DNA of 40,092 bases from assembly GCF_015207265.1 (NCBI RefSeq), contig NZ_JADEXE010000025.1, forward strand, positions 1 through 40,092. Direction: 5' to 3'. The notes under the pieces are model-generated. The model had not been told where the DNA came from. It worked only from the letters and a program-made list of their open reading frames with translations, and ran no database searches. The DNA comes from Nodosilinea sp. LEGE 07298. GTDB lineage: Bacteria; Cyanobacteriota; Cyanobacteriia; Phormidesmidales; Phormidesmidaceae. The translations under genes were made by a program, and so were the position numbers. Of this stretch, positions 25,545 through 32,847 are shown piece by piece (positions within the stretch are counted from its first letter, which is position 1; each line of letters starts with the position of its first letter).

Positions 25545-26462
25545 CTAAATCGAGTTTTGAAATGTGGTAGGGCCGGTATAGCCCGAGAGTTGGGCAAGTT
25601 CCTCCAGAGTTTGCGTCCCCGAAAGGCGTTCACCGTTGATTTCCCAGGTCGGATAGCCGGTAATGCCAGCTTCCTGGCACTCGGGGGTTTGCTCTTGCCC
25701 CTCGGGGGTGGCGCACTCTACGTAGGGCATAACCTGGCTGGCTTCCTGGCCAAACAGCTGCTTTTGGTCGTGGCAGTGGGGGCACCACCAGGCTCCGTAG
25801 AAAATAGCGCCAGTATCTTTCAAATGCTGGGCCAAAGCCATTTCAGCCGGGCCAGACTGGGTGGTGATGGCAGGCCCGAGCTGATCGCCCGAGCCCTCGG
25901 CGACGGGGTTGTTGACATTGGCATAGACGCCAAGCGTGCCCACCACCACCAGAAATGCTGTAATGCTGCCAATAAAGAAGGGTTGAGATAGATCAGACCA
26001 ATTTTGGCCGATGAGGGCAAGCAGAAACAGGCTGGTGGAGAGGAGCGCTGAGCCGATGCAATAAAGACAGGCCGCCTGGATTTCTGCGGTGAGCAGATAC
26101 ATCAGGTAGCCGCTAAAGACCATCATGGCGGTACCGCCGATCAGCAGCAGGGGTTGGGTCAATCGGGTGAGTTTATCTCTGAGGTCTTTTTGCTCAGATC
26201 CATTGACCAGCAACGGGGCGATCGCCATCACCGCCATACCCACGTAGGCCAAAAATCCAAACAGGGCCAGCGGCTGGCCAAACACCGTGGCATAGGGGCT
26301 AGAGAGCACGATGTCACAGCCCTTGGTAGGACAGGCTGTGGCGCTACCTGTGAGCTTGTTGATCGTTAAATAGGCGGTGACGACAGCACCAACCGCCGCT
26401 AACCCCGCTATCAGGGGGCGGGCATAGCGATGGGTCCAGGGAGTAGCTTGTTTACGCGGCAT
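25545..26462 (-). CDS. VKOR - thioredoxin fusion, disulfide-forming membrane oxidoreductase
   Basis: 305 residues. The vitamin-K-epoxide-reductase domain (about 12-180) has four to five membrane helices, the loop Cys pair Cys44/Cys49 and the quinone-site CLYC at 132-135. The C-terminal thioredoxin-like domain (about 200-305) has FYGAWWCPHC (Cys227, Cys230) and extra cysteines at 250 and 262. Cyanobacterial homologues oxidise luminal or periplasmic dithiols and pass electrons to quinone. The ATG at 26462 is 2 bp past the permease stop, so translation is probably coupled. Downstream TPR gene after 16 bp. Confidence 0.93.
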   Translation of the reverse strand: MPRKQATPWTHRYARPLIAGLAAVGAVVTAYLTINKLTGSATACPTKGCDIVLSSPYATVFGQPLALFGFLAYVGMAVMAIAPLLVNGSEQKDLRDKLTRLTQPLLLIGGTAMMVFSGYLMYLLTAEIQAACLYCIGSALLSTSLFLLALIGQNWSDLSQPFFIGSITAFLVVVGTLGVYANVNNPVAEGSGDQLGPAITTQSGPAEMALAQHLKDTGAIFYGAWWCPHCHDQKQLFGQEASQVMPYVECATPEGQEQTPECQEAGITGYPTWEINGERLSGTQTLEELAQLSGYTGPTTFQNSI

Positions 26463-26464
26463 AA

Positions 26465-27127
26465 CTACATATCAATAAACAACGTCAAAAAACCCAGCAC
26501 TATGAGGATCAGGCCTGTTAGGGCATAACCGCTGAGATTCCCGGTAGAGATAGCGGCAGAGAAAGGCTTGGCGCTCTGCCAGCCCCAGTTCACAACCAAC
26601 ACCATGCCCAGTACGGTAACAACGGGGTACACCCCAGAGACCAGGGCAATGCCAAGCCATCCCAGCGCCCCTGCAGATAGGTAAAAAGCGCTGATTTCCA
26701 GGCACGGCGAGAAAAACATGGCGACGGCAAGGGCCATGACCGTCGTTGCTTTACTACGACCAGAGCGGCTAACGGTGACCTCAACAGAGTGAGAATCGCC
26801 CTGAGAGCGACCTAGAGATAAGCGTTGACGCAGCGGCTTACTGAGGTAAACCAAGCCCAGCCCAATTAACGCAGCCGGAGCAACCAAGTGCGTCACGATC
26901 TCGTAGTTGTAAGCGAACTGGTAGCCCAATAGCCCTACGGCCACCCCAATCAAGAGAGTGCTGGCGGTGTGGGCAGAACCAGCCAGGGCTGTGACCCACA
27001 GGGTTTCTTGCCGCGACCATCCTTCGGCCTTGCCCACCGTCACTAACGGCAGCCAGTGCCCCGGAATTAGGGCATGAATCAGGCTCAGGGTCAAGGTGCC
27101 CAGCACGATTTGAAGGGGGGCTGACAT
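26465..27127 (-). CDS. NicO/RcnA-like membrane permease, putative metal transporter
   Basis: 220 residues from the ATG at 27127 (MSAPLQIVLG); upstream in-frame codons lack membrane character. Six hydrophobic segments. The first carries LSLIHALIPGHWLPLVTVGK and the second GSAHTASTLLIG, the paired His motifs seen in NicO/RcnA and HupE/UreJ-type permeases that move Ni or Co. The later FFSPCLEISAFYL is a Cys-containing helix. Substrate is not certain; the metal-resistance context and the His-rich peptide gene transcribed divergently 130 bp away favour a metal. First gene of an operon with VKOR and TPR genes. Confidence 0.68.
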   Translation of the reverse strand: MSAPLQIVLGTLTLSLIHALIPGHWLPLVTVGKAEGWSRQETLWVTALAGSAHTASTLLIGVAVGLLGYQFAYNYEIVTHLVAPAALIGLGLVYLSKPLRQRLSLGRSQGDSHSVEVTVSRSGRSKATTVMALAVAMFFSPCLEISAFYLSAGALGWLGIALVSGVYPVVTVLGMVLVVNWGWQSAKPFSAAISTGNLSGYALTGLILIVLGFLTLFIDM

Positions 27128-27183
27128 GACTAGAGATTTGTCTCGGTCAGAACATGAACTAGGGTGACATCCTATGACGAATT

Positions 27184-27214
27184 GCTCAGATGAGGGTTTT
27201 GCCCCCATCTGAGC
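27184..27214. promoter_or_regulatory. 13-bp dyad between permease and His-rich peptide genes
   Basis: GCTCAGATGAGGG / CCCCCATCTGAGC with a 5-nt centre; one mismatch in 13. It is central in the divergent intergenic region, 44 bp before the peptide ATG and 57 bp before the permease ATG. A second short dyad (GAGTAT-AA-ATACTC) lies around 27225-27238, between it and the peptide gene. Candidate operator shared by both genes. Confidence 0.45.
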
Positions 27215-27257
27215 GCTAGGATCAGAGTATAAATACTCAACATACAAGGAGGACGTC

Positions 27258-27434
27258 ATGACACGGACTTCTAGGACTTCTATGGTTAGTGCAGTTGTCG
27301 CCGCTGCGATCGCGCTCTCTGTACCAGCTGTTGCGTGGGGGCAGGTTAATCCTGCTGCGGTTGACTACTCAGACATCGCTGGTACTGTGATAGTCAACCA
27401 TCACGGCGGACACCACCACGGTGGGTGCTGGTAA
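27258..27434 (+). CDS. Exported His/Gly-rich mini-protein
   Basis: 58 residues. ATG at 27258 with a strong ribosome site (AAGGAGG, 5 nt spacing). A signal peptide (MTRTSRTSMVSAVVAAAIAL then SVPAVA) has a clear A-x-A cleavage site near residue 26. The mature part is about 32 residues and ends HHGGHHHGGCW: five His and one Cys in the last eleven residues, with a single Trp at the end. Divergent from a metal permease gene and convergent with a Zn/Cd ATPase gene. I infer periplasmic metal binding; no family is recognised. Confidence 0.75.
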   Translation: MTRTSRTSMVSAVVAAAIALSVPAVAWGQVNPAAVDYSDIAGTVIVNHHGGHHHGGCW

Positions 27435-27449
27435 CGGGGGAGCGCTGCA

Positions 27450-27463
27450 ATTCTCCGGAGAAT
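27450..27463. terminator. Palindrome between convergent genes
   Basis: ATTCTCCGGAGAAT, perfect 14-nt palindrome, flanked by outer arms AACGGG (27433-27438) and CCCGTT (27475-27480). Could end both the peptide gene and the ATPase gene transcripts. Confidence 0.35.
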
Positions 27464-27478
27464 GATCATCGCAACCCG

Positions 27479-29476
27479 TTATTGAGGGTTCCGAATAATT
27501 CGACCCGCATTTAAGATAGCGAGCAGAGCCACGCCCACATCGGCAAACACGGCCTCCCAAAGCGTCGCAATGCCCAACGTGCCCAGCACAATAAAAACAG
27601 CCTTGGCCACCATGGCAAAAATGATGTTTTGCCAGACAACCCGCCGGGTTTTGTGGGCGATTTGAATGGCTTCGGCTACCTTTGAGGGTGCGTCGGTCAT
27701 GATCACCACGTCAGCGGTTTCGATCGCTGCATCAGAGCCCAGCCCGCCCATGGCGATGCCCACATCGGCCCTAGCAATGACTGGGGCATCGTTAATGCCG
27801 TCGCCGACAAAAGCAACTTTGCCGTTGATTTGCTTGGCTTGATGTAGAAACCCCTCTAATGCCTCTACTTTGTCTTCGGGCAGCAGCTCGGCTCGATACT
27901 GGTCGAGGCCCAGCTCTTTGGCGATGCTGTCGGCCACCGACTGGCTATCGCCAGTTAGCATGGCAGTGGCAATGCCCTGGGCATGCAGCGCCCGGATAGC
28001 TTCGACCGCGTCATCTTTCAGCTCATCGGCAATGATGATACGTCCGCTGTATTCGCCATCCACGGCCAGGTGAGCCACCGTGCCGTCTACTACACAGACA
28101 TCGTGGGGAATGGCTTCGCGGTGCAGTAGCCGATCATTGCCCGCCAAGACAGCACGACCGTTCACCGTGGCGCGAATGCCGTGCCCAGCAATTTCTTCGT
28201 AGTCTTGCACGCCGGAGGTATCAATGGTCTGACCGTAGGCTTGACGAATCGACTGCGCCACCGGATGGTTAGACTGCGACTCGACCTGGGCCGCTAGCTC
28301 TAGCAGTTGATGCTTCTTCAAACCGTTGTGGGTCACCACATTCGTCACGCGAAAGTCGCCCTGGGTGAGGGTGCCAGTTTTGTCGAAGACAACCGTTTTC
28401 ACCTGGGCCAGGGTATCCAAATAGGTTGAACCTTTGACCAAAATGCCGCGTTTGGCGGCACCACCCACCCCGCCAAAGTAGCCGAGGGGAATGCTAATCA
28501 CTAACCCGCAGGGGCAGGAGATCACCAGCAGCACCAAGGCGCGATAGGTCCACTGGGCCTGGGTTGCCCCCTCAATGAACAAGGGCGGCAAAATCGCCAC
28601 CGCCAGGGACAGAAACACCACCACCGGGGTGTAATACCGCGCAAAGCGGGTGATGAATTTTTCGGTGTCGGCTTTTTTGCTGCTGGCGTTTTCGACCAGT
28701 TCTAAAATTCTGGCGATCGACGACTCGCCAAAGGGTTTGCTCACCTGCACGGTAAGCATCCCAGACTGGTTGATCATCCCGGCCAGCACTTTTTCGCCAG
28801 AGGCGACGGTGCGAGGCACCGATTCGCCTGTTAGGGCAGAGGTATCGACTAGGGATTTGCCCTCTAGAATGTCGCCATCTAGGGGCACCTTTTCACCGGG
28901 ACGCACCACAATCACATCGCCAACCTTAACGGTCTCGGGGGCAACGGCGCGGATGTCACCGTTGACGCTGAGGTTGGCGGTGTCGGGCCGGATCTCTATC
29001 AGAGCTTTGATAGAGCGGCGTGATCGCCCTACCGAGTAGCCCTGAAACAGTTCCCCCACCTGAAAGAACAGCATCACGGCAACGGCTTCGGGGATTTCGT
29101 GGATGGCGATCGCCCCCAGAGTTGCGATCGTCATCAAAAAGTTTTCGTCAAAGATGCGCCCCCGCAAAATGTTACGCCCCGCTGTGGTCAGCACAGTCCA
29201 GCCGCTGATTAGATAAGCCGGAATCAGCACCGCGTACTCGGCAATGGCGAAGGGTGTGTTGTGCAGCGCCTCGTTGAAAATCAGGCCGATGAGGAAGAGA
29301 ATGGCGGCGATCACGATCGGGGTCATCTCTTTCCGCAGGTTAAACTCTGCTGAATCATGGCTGTGGCCGTGGTCAGACCCGCAGCAGTCATTATGACTAC
29401 CCGCCTGAATCTTGGGTGGTGGATCAATCGTTGTCTCGTGACTATCGCAACAAGACCGAGAGTGAGAGTCTGCCAT
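27479..29476 (-). CDS. Zn/Cd-type P1B-2 heavy-metal ATPase
   Basis: 665 residues from the ATG at 29476. The N-terminus has no HMA domain but a Cys/His-rich tail (SRSCCDSHE, then NDCCGSDHGHSHD) likely to bind metal. Actuator TGES at 216-219, CPC in the sixth membrane helix (SCPCGLVISIP, 321-323), DKTGTLT phosphorylation site (Asp365), SNHP, GDGINDAP. The last helices carry the Lys (VAKAVF) and DxG (FADVGVALLAILNAGR) of the Zn/Cd/Pb subgroup, so it is a cytoplasmic-metal exporter of ZiaA/ZntA/CadA type. An SmtB-like operator lies 32 bp upstream. Confidence 0.92.
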   Translation of the reverse strand: MADSHSRSCCDSHETTIDPPPKIQAGSHNDCCGSDHGHSHDSAEFNLRKEMTPIVIAAILFLIGLIFNEALHNTPFAIAEYAVLIPAYLISGWTVLTTAGRNILRGRIFDENFLMTIATLGAIAIHEIPEAVAVMLFFQVGELFQGYSVGRSRRSIKALIEIRPDTANLSVNGDIRAVAPETVKVGDVIVVRPGEKVPLDGDILEGKSLVDTSALTGESVPRTVASGEKVLAGMINQSGMLTVQVSKPFGESSIARILELVENASSKKADTEKFITRFARYYTPVVVFLSLAVAILPPLFIEGATQAQWTYRALVLLVISCPCGLVISIPLGYFGGVGGAAKRGILVKGSTYLDTLAQVKTVVFDKTGTLTQGDFRVTNVVTHNGLKKHQLLELAAQVESQSNHPVAQSIRQAYGQTIDTSGVQDYEEIAGHGIRATVNGRAVLAGNDRLLHREAIPHDVCVVDGTVAHLAVDGEYSGRIIIADELKDDAVEAIRALHAQGIATAMLTGDSQSVADSIAKELGLDQYRAELLPEDKVEALEGFLHQAKQINGKVAFVGDGINDAPVIARADVGIAMGGLGSDAAIETADVVIMTDAPSKVAEAIQIAHKTRRVVWQNIIFAMVAKAVFIVLGTLGIATLWEAVFADVGVALLAILNAGRIIRNPQ

Positions 29477-29507
29477 AGGGATACCTGGCGATCGCTTGCT
29501 GAACACA

Positions 29508-29521
29508 TGAAGGACTATTCA
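29508..29521. promoter_or_regulatory. SmtB/ArsR-type operator upstream of the Zn/Cd ATPase
   Basis: TGAAGGACTATTCA compared with the SmtB-family core TGAACAnnTATTCA: 10 of 12 defined positions match. It is 32 bp before the ATPase start. The likely binder is the ArsR/SmtB protein encoded at 37640-38044. Confidence 0.5.
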
Positions 29522-29653
29522 GATGATACAGTGTGGATTGTAGGCTGTCATACTTTTTGTAAAAGGCTTGCCCTAAGCCGAGGCGCTAAAAACTTTGGGA
29601 AAGGCTTGCGACGTCTGGCCTTGACCCAGCAGTCGTTAAAATTGACTAGAGTT

Positions 29654-30334
29654 ATGTCTTCCACAAGACCTACTGTGTCGCCCCCAATGAGTTCTATTGA
29701 GTCAACGGTTACAGACCAGTACGACCAGCTTGCCAATGTCTACGATCGGCGCTGGAAGCGATATGTCACGAATACGTTGAACTTCTTCAAGGGATGGGCT
29801 GAGATTGCGGCGACGGCGGCAGTGTTAGATATTGCCTGTGGCACAGGGGAGCTAGAGCGCTTGCTTTTACAAGACAACCCAACTCAAATCATCACAGGCA
29901 TCGATATATCTGAGCAAATGTTGGGTCAAGCCAAGAAGAAACTCGAACGCTATCCAAACATCGCCTTTGAAAAGGCATCAGCCTCGGATTTACCGTTTCC
30001 AGATCAGGGGTTCGATGTTGTGGTTTCTGCCAATGCTTTTCACTATTTTCCGGATCCACAAGCTGCTTTAGCTGAGATGAAGCGCGTACTCAAGCCAGAC
30101 GGAAAGCTGGTAATTTTAGATTGGTGCAGAGACTTTTGTTTTTGCAGACTGTGTGACTGGGGGCTTCAAAAATTAGACCCGGCCCACCAGCAATGCTATA
30201 CCGAAGCCGAACTGCACAGCCTTTTAGAAAATGCCGGATTTCGTCTATCGCGGGCTCAGCGAGTGCGATTTGACGTGATTTGGGGCCTGATGGCGGTAAC
30301 GGCTCTGAGCGATTCCTCAGTACAGAAACTTTAG
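29654..30334 (+). CDS. Class I SAM-dependent methyltransferase
   Basis: 226 residues from the ATG at 29654; the frame is open further upstream but that part is antisense to the ATPase N-terminus. Motif I VLDIACGTGELERLL (57-71), acidic loop GIDISEQML, motif II-like FDVVVSANAFHYFPDP and MKRVLKPDGKLVILDW (Methyltransf_11 type). A Cys-containing stretch (CRDFCFCRLCDW) follows. Substrate unknown; nothing in the neighbours decides it. Divergent from the Zn/Cd ATPase gene, sharing a 177-bp upstream region that contains the SmtB-like operator. Confidence 0.85.
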   Translation: MSSTRPTVSPPMSSIESTVTDQYDQLANVYDRRWKRYVTNTLNFFKGWAEIAATAAVLDIACGTGELERLLLQDNPTQIITGIDISEQMLGQAKKKLERYPNIAFEKASASDLPFPDQGFDVVVSANAFHYFPDPQAALAEMKRVLKPDGKLVILDWCRDFCFCRLCDWGLQKLDPAHQQCYTEAELHSLLENAGFRLSRAQRVRFDVIWGLMAVTALSDSSVQKL

Positions 30335-30455
30335 TCTGCCTAAAAAATCAAGGCATCGAAAGTCAGACTGTCGAGGATCTAGACACCGACTAATCTTGAT
30401 GCATAATTGGGCGATAAATAGGCCGTTGACTGCACCTGTGTAGAGGAGATGTGTC

Positions 30456-31070
30456 GTGACAGCATTGAGCAAACTTGGTCATCTCTGGCTTCGGGCGAGG
30501 TTTTTACGGATGGCATTTTGTCTGGGACTGGGGTTCTTTCTCACCCTGCACTGGCCTGGTTCATCGGCTCCCGCCCTCGCTCAAGACACGGTTGAATTTT
30601 GGCAGCAGGCATCCTTTCCGGTCGAAAATTTTCAAGCTTACACCTCTGCCTTTGGCTATAGAACCTCTCCCACTGGCGGCGGCGGATCTCAGTTTCACTA
30701 CGGGCTAGACTTGGCCGCGCCCCAGGGCAGCTTTGTGCGCAACTGGTGGGGCGGCCAGGTGATCGAGGTGTCTGACCACACCACCTGTGGCACCTCTGCA
30801 GTCATTCGGTCAGGCCAGTGGGAGCACCGCTACTGTCACATGAGCGGTCGGGTCGAAGTCTCAAACGGCAAGCGCTATTTGGTTGATCCAGAGGGGGGCA
30901 TTCGCTATGAGCAGGGGCAAGACGTGCCCACTGGGGCGCGACTGGGCCGTGTCGGCATGACAGGCCGCACCACCGGGCCACACCTCCACTGGATGCTGAA
31001 ATACGACGGCAACTGGGTTGACCCTGCGTTAGTGCTAAGAGAGATGTATCTGGCTCAGCGAGCGGGTTAA
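30456..31070 (+). CDS. Exported M23 family metallopeptidase
   Basis: 204 residues from the GTG at 30456 (GGAG 7 nt upstream). Signal peptide (MAFCLGLGFFLTLHWPGSSA, PALAQ), then a short LytM domain with all Zn and catalytic positions: HYGLD (His81, Asp85), HRYCHMS, and GPHLHW (His176, His178). Unlike the other M23 protein of this window its HxH is intact, so it is likely an active peptidoglycan endopeptidase. Two Cys flank the active-site region. Followed after 15 bp by the CPBP protease gene, probably in one operon. Confidence 0.88.
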   Translation: MTALSKLGHLWLRARFLRMAFCLGLGFFLTLHWPGSSAPALAQDTVEFWQQASFPVENFQAYTSAFGYRTSPTGGGGSQFHYGLDLAAPQGSFVRNWWGGQVIEVSDHTTCGTSAVIRSGQWEHRYCHMSGRVEVSNGKRYLVDPEGGIRYEQGQDVPTGARLGRVGMTGRTTGPHLHWMLKYDGNWVDPALVLREMYLAQRAG

Positions 31071-31085
31071 ACTGGCACCTTTGGC

Positions 31086-31922
31086 ATGATTCAACTGCAT
31101 AAGCTAGTTCGCTATCCTGCCCCGGTGAGGATTTTCTGCTTTCTGCTGTTGCTAGCGCTGGTTTGGGTGCCGATTGCCCTACCTCTCTACGCCTGGCTGG
31201 GCACCGATGGCTCCCCTAGCGTTATTCCCTTAGTCTTACTCTACGTCTTGTTTATGGTTTGGCTGGTGCCGTGGGGTCGTCGCGTGCATGGGCAGGCACA
31301 ACCGTTACGCACCCACGGTCTGAGAGCATCGGCCCACCATGGACGAGAGCTGGCGATTGGGGTAGTCGTGGGTCTGGTGAGCCTGGGTCTGCTGTTTACC
31401 CTGGAGGGCTGGTTGGGTTGGCTCACCTGGCAACCGGCACCGCTAAACCTAGGACGAATTGCCCTGGAGGGATTGCTGGTGGGCCTGGGTGTTGGTCTGG
31501 CCGAAGAGCTGCTCTTTCGCGGTTGGCTGCTGGATGAACTGCGCTACGACTGGGGCTTTACCCCGGCACTGTGGGCCAGCGGCACGATCTACGCGGCGCT
31601 GCACTTTATCAAACCCTGGGAGGCGATTGTGAAGGAGCTGCCCAGCTTTCCGGGCCTATTGCTGCTGGGGCTGACCCTGGGCTGGGCACGTCAGCGCACT
31701 GCCGGACGCCTAGGGTTGGCCATTGGGCTGCACGGAGGGCTGGTAGCAGGCTATTACCTGATCGATGTGGGCGATTTGGCGATCTACACCGGGCGAGTAC
31801 CGGAATGGGTGACGGGTCTCAACCAAAATCCAATAGCTGGAGCAATGGGAGTCTTGTTTCTTGCCGTGATTAGCGCCGGTATTAGGTATATCCCAGGCGC
31901 TTCTCGGTGGCGAGATACGTAG
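31086..31922 (+). CDS. CPBP family intramembrane metalloprotease
   Basis: 278 residues with about eight hydrophobic segments. The Abi/CPBP (Rce1-like) motifs are present: EELLFR (Glu140, Glu141, Arg145), ALHF (His173) and a later GLHGG. Family members cleave within membranes or process prenylated or bacteriocin-like peptides; many bacterial members have no known substrate. ATG 31086, 15 bp after the M23 gene. Convergent with the cytochrome gene downstream. Confidence 0.88.
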   Translation: MIQLHKLVRYPAPVRIFCFLLLLALVWVPIALPLYAWLGTDGSPSVIPLVLLYVLFMVWLVPWGRRVHGQAQPLRTHGLRASAHHGRELAIGVVVGLVSLGLLFTLEGWLGWLTWQPAPLNLGRIALEGLLVGLGVGLAEELLFRGWLLDELRYDWGFTPALWASGTIYAALHFIKPWEAIVKELPSFPGLLLLGLTLGWARQRTAGRLGLAIGLHGGLVAGYYLIDVGDLAIYTGRVPEWVTGLNQNPIAGAMGVLFLAVISAGIRYIPGASRWRDT

Positions 31923-32056
31923 GTCATCCTAATTTAATCAACGCATCGGGAACGACATGCCAATACCTTCAGTGATTCGGGGTGATGCTTAATTAAGTCT
32001 GTTTACTTATCAGCTAGTTCAGATCTCTGAGGTATCGGAAAAACTGCGCGCTAAAT

Positions 32057-32761
32057 TTATTTAAAGAGTGGGATAAGCCACGCGGAAAAAATGCTGAACA
32101 GAATCATGGCTTCTAAAAGTATCAGCCCAGACACATTTTGAAACCAGCCTGACCAAGATTCTTGGCGAAACTCTGACCACCATCGGGAAGCATGGGCAGA
32201 CCAAAAAGCAGGACTATCTTGGTCGCGAATTTGCCAATTGAGCATAGATAGTAGCAATGGTGAGCCACCCACTTTGGCATTCATCAACAGGTGGAGGGCG
32301 ATCGCACCTACCATAATCACCCATGAAATTAGATGAGCATAATACCAACCATGTTGGAGTTCACCCTTGGGTAGCCAGGTTTCATCCATCATTTTGCCAC
32401 TGAAGAGTGCAAAGGTTAGGGCTAAAAGGGCCAGGGTATTGGTTAACCGATTGAGGGTGTACCACCAAATAGGTTTGCCAACCTGGGCCAATTTGGTTAG
32501 AGAACCAGACTGCACCAGTCGCCGCTGACCGCGATGAAAGGCGTAAACCACAAATACTGGAAAAATGAGTAATGTCCACAATCCAAAGGTGCCATGAATC
32601 CCTTCAATATCTTTAAAGCTGGGCAAGGGAACCTTTCCCCAGCGTCCATCGTAGGTGTCATAAGTCCAAAAAGCGGTCAAAATTGCAGCTATCAAAAATA
32701 GCCCTGTCAAGCCATGCAAAATGCGCAGGAGAAGTGGTTGATAGGGTTGTGTTGCTTTCAT
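32057..32761 (-). CDS. Cytochrome b561-like membrane protein
   Basis: 234 residues from the ATG at 32761. Four or five membrane helices with His positions suited to two b-type haems: RILHGLTGLFLIAA, GIHGTFGLWTLLIFPVFVVY, YYAHLISWVIMVGAIALHLL. Fits the Ni,Fe-hydrogenase/cytochrome b561-type family that moves electrons between quinones and a partner. No redox partner gene is adjacent. Starts 86 bp downstream of the CoaT-type ATPase stop on the same strand, past a hairpin. Confidence 0.78.
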   Translation of the reverse strand: MKATQPYQPLLLRILHGLTGLFLIAAILTAFWTYDTYDGRWGKVPLPSFKDIEGIHGTFGLWTLLIFPVFVVYAFHRGQRRLVQSGSLTKLAQVGKPIWWYTLNRLTNTLALLALTFALFSGKMMDETWLPKGELQHGWYYAHLISWVIMVGAIALHLLMNAKVGGSPLLLSMLNWQIRDQDSPAFWSAHASRWWSEFRQESWSGWFQNVSGLILLEAMILFSIFSAWLIPLFK

Positions 32762-32820
32762 ACACAATTTATGTCTAGGTAAGCATGTAAACTGACTATC
32801 CAGTGATGAGATATCACCTT

Positions 32821-32839
32821 GCTAGCTCCTGAAGCTAGC
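32821..32839 (-). terminator. Hairpin after coaT
   Basis: GCTAGCT / AGCTAGC, 7 perfect base pairs, 5-nt loop, 8 bp past the coaT stop. No T-run. Confidence 0.45.
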
Positions 32840-32847
32840 TTACTTGC

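Noticed and set aside
29357-29653. N-terminal extension of the methyltransferase frame
   Set aside because: The extra 99 codons are antisense to the Zn/Cd ATPase start and promoter; the ATG at 29654 gives a normal-length protein.
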